Assembly (NCBI GenBank): GCA_963678675.1 | Contig: OY783195.1 | Coordinates: 2,242,001-2,306,000 of the forward strand | Direction: 5' to 3' | Length of the DNA stretch: 64,000 nt | From: Xiphydria camelus | Lineage: Eukaryota; Arthropoda; Insecta; Hymenoptera; Xiphydriidae | Translations under genes and position numbers: made by a program | The notes under the pieces: model-generated | What the model was told of the DNA's origin: nothing | Seen by the model: the letters and a program-made list of their open reading frames with translations, nothing else | The model's database searches: none | In this document: positions 62,165 to 64,000 of the stretch, piece after piece | How the letters are laid out: each line of letters begins with the position of its first letter | Position numbering within the stretch: the stretch's first letter is position 1

Positions 62165-63431
62165 CTATTTAACGTATCATAAAATATCGTGAATATAACA
62201 TTGAGTAGTAGCAATTCTGGGTAGAGGCTCTATACAGTAAAATTCTCTAATAGTATAAGACTCAAGTACAGGCGGTGTGGGAACTGAAGTTTAGATTAGA
62301 CACATCTCATGCCCCTCCATGGAGTTAGCAATTTAGAAGAATATATAATATTATCTTTATTTCAACAGAATTGTGTATATAAAATACAGTGTATGTAAGA
62401 GGTACCTTAATAAATATTTTGTATATTTAAACTTGTTTATATTTAACGCATCATTACTGAATTGTGAAACGGTACTCATCTTAACTTTGACCCTAATTCT
62501 AATGCAACTTGTTCGTGATGCATTTAGATAAAATGATGTATCAGTTGCTTGAATTACATTGATGACATTAGGACATTAAATTACAATCTCGCCTTTCTAT
62601 AAATCTCCCATAATTAAGCTCCTCTTGTTTGATTAAATATTGTTGTCCTCCTTAGCTAATAAATCATTTCGCTTCTGGAGTTTACTCCATTTTAGGATAA
62701 AGTGATGCCATATTCTGACTAGCTTCGACCACGAATATTTTGTTACCTATGTATTTTTTGCCAATATTGATATAATCCTTTTTTGTAGATCGAAGTGTGA
62801 TTTTCTAAAATTGTTATACCAATTTAGCCAAAAAGTTTACACATAACGAGATAATCCTGGTCGAAACTGGTTATAATAGAGCCACTCTGTCTATCAATGT
62901 TGCGAATGACACAAACCAGCTGCATACTTATTACATACGCATACAATACATATACATGCGTCATTTGTTGAAAAATAGAAGCTAGTGAAGGGTAGCTTAA
63001 TTAATGAAGAGTACTTTTCCTGAGTAAATGAAAAAAAAGGGAGTGCTACTTTAAAATAAGAGCAGAACTTCTTGTCTCCATCTATGGGTCAACAAATTCA
63101 ACTACTAATCAGTCCATTATCAGCTCTGTCTTCGCTTATCAACGTGTTCGGCCTATACCTATGTATAGGTAGATTATTTGTATACATATAGTTGTCTAAC
63201 GTGTTGAGCTCGTATGTGGTTCGTGCAGAGCTCATTCTGTGTCTGTGTTCGTTTTCAAGCATGGATATCAGGTTGACGTTTGATCTTGGCAGTTCTGCAA
63301 CTTGTCAATAAAAAATGGCGATTTAGTCGATTCATTAGATTCCGCTTGTATTTTCGCAGTTATTCGAAGTGTAGGAAAGTACGTCGAGTGCGTGTGAAGA
63401 AATTACCGGTACGCGATTCCGTCAGTGCGCC
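62165..63431. other. Intergenic spacer with possible decayed MITE
   Basis: Holds the 3' UTR of the TTC25-like gene with AATAAA at 62409-62414. From about 62709 to 62880 the sequence resembles the two MITEs: a CCATATTCTGACTAGCTTCGACC-type left side and an inverted right side reading GATTATCTCGTTATGTG, then AAACTTTTTGGC. It is too diverged for firm boundaries. No gene is supported. Confidence 0.4.
62709..62880. mobile_element. Possible decayed relative of the 215-bp MITE
   Basis: The right side, read on the minus strand, aligns with the inner arm of copies 1 and 2 (TTATCTCRTTAT, then AACTTTTTGGC) but has lost the outer TIR. The left side is weaker. Boundaries are approximate. Confidence 0.35.
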
Positions 63432-64000
63432 ATGTATTCGACCGGTGGAAATTCAAGAGAATCGCCGGGTGGTTCGGTTATACCAAAGGATGAACCCTGT
63501 CAAGCGATTAACGAAGAAACTGGAGATATTTGCGGGGAGGCAGAGAGCCTGCGAATACTCGAGGAGTTTCGAAAACTCTACGAGACGCGTATCAGTAAGG
63601 TCGAAGAGGAGCCTGAAAACCCTAACGTCGATCGAGTATCTGTAAGTATTTTCCTCGTGCTCCGAGGGATTTTGTAGAAATCAGCCTAAAAATTGGTTTG
63701 ACTCGCGTCGATGGGCTACGTTTCGATCTGACGAAACTATCGTTTCAGAGGAAACTGGAGATCATGATGGACTGGGTTAAAGATTTGGGAGAGCAGAACG
63801 TGATGCTGGTTCGCACTGTAGAAGAACTGGAACGTGCCGCTTGTAGTAGAGTTAAAGTGCTGGAGGAAAGGTTAAAGCAGTCCTCCAATTTGGTAGCTGA
63901 AAACATTTCTCGAGCTCATCAAACCGATGAAGTAGGTCGATCGATGTTCTTTCTGCAGTATGACACTTTGATATTTTAGGTGTTGACTTTTATAAAGGAA
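63432..64000 (+). CDS. Unidentified coiled-coil protein, 5' part, partial
   Basis: I do not recognise this gene. Exons: 63432-63641, 63749-63931 and 63980-64000 (runs off the edge), joined in phase 0 by a GTAAGT donor, a TTTCAG acceptor and a second GT-AG pair. The start is MYSTGGNSRESPGG. Exon 1 ends with a charged helix (SLRILEEFRKLYETRI). Exon 2 (RKLEIMMDWVKDLGEQNVML, then RTVEELERAACSRVKVLEER) shows a heptad-like pattern of Leu/Val/Met typical of a long coiled coil. About 138 residues are visible. Golgi, centrosomal or cytoskeletal scaffold proteins are possible. Confidence 0.7.

Overview
This window is a piece of an animal nuclear chromosome, most likely from an insect and probably a hymenopteran. 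Every recognisable gene is a conserved eukaryotic housekeeping gene split by short GT-AG introns of about 70-300 bp, with AATAAA signals and AT-rich spacers. No bacterial operon, phage, CRISPR or defence system is visible. The insect assignment rests on protein resemblance and genome style and is an inference. Gene models were built by hand from open frames, splice sites and intron phase; each complete model gives a whole number of codons.

Layout, left to right. (1) 1-6.4 kb, minus: 5' part of a PRRC2/nocte (BAT2-family) gene that runs off the left edge and carries an apparent frameshift near 424-434. (2) 7.05-7.86 kb, plus: cyclophilin PPIL3. (3) 8.1-12.15 kb, minus: sarcosine dehydrogenase in 14 exons, tail-to-tail with PPIL3 with crossing poly(A) signals. 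(4) 14.77-29.25 kb, minus: the giant E3 ligase HERC2 (about 4716 aa), with one 13.4-kb coding exon and an 81-nt in-frame intron. (5) 30.0-31.8 kb, plus: XPNPEP3. (6) 32.5-35.15 kb, minus: PAICS. (7) 38.2-40.35 kb, plus: PPAT. PAICS and PPAT are head-to-head and supply steps 1, 6 and 7 of de novo purine synthesis. (8) 41.56-42.89 kb, minus: a GTF3C6-like TFIIIC subunit. (9) 43-50 kb: a long region without a recognised protein gene, with a CpG-rich start-like segment, tandemly duplicated exon-like cassettes and other local repeats. (10) 50.3-51.84 kb, plus: cyclin Y. (11) 52-56.5 kb: AT-rich and apparently empty. (12) 56.5-62.16 kb, plus: a short TTC25/ODAD4-like TPR gene with two possible first coding exons; an intronless V-ATPase catalytic subunit A gene lies antisense in its last intron. 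(13) 63.43 kb to the right edge, plus: start of an unidentified coiled-coil gene.

Mobile DNA is light: two 214-215-bp, TA-flanked, nearly palindromic MITEs of one family (PAICS intron 1 and cyclin Y intron 1), a possible decayed relative near 62.7-62.9 kb, and several two-unit tandem duplications. The observations most worth following up are the nested intronless V-ATPase A gene, the alternative half-TPR first exons of its host, the PAICS-PPAT divergent pair, the in-frame HERC2 intron and the duplicated 71-nt cassettes.
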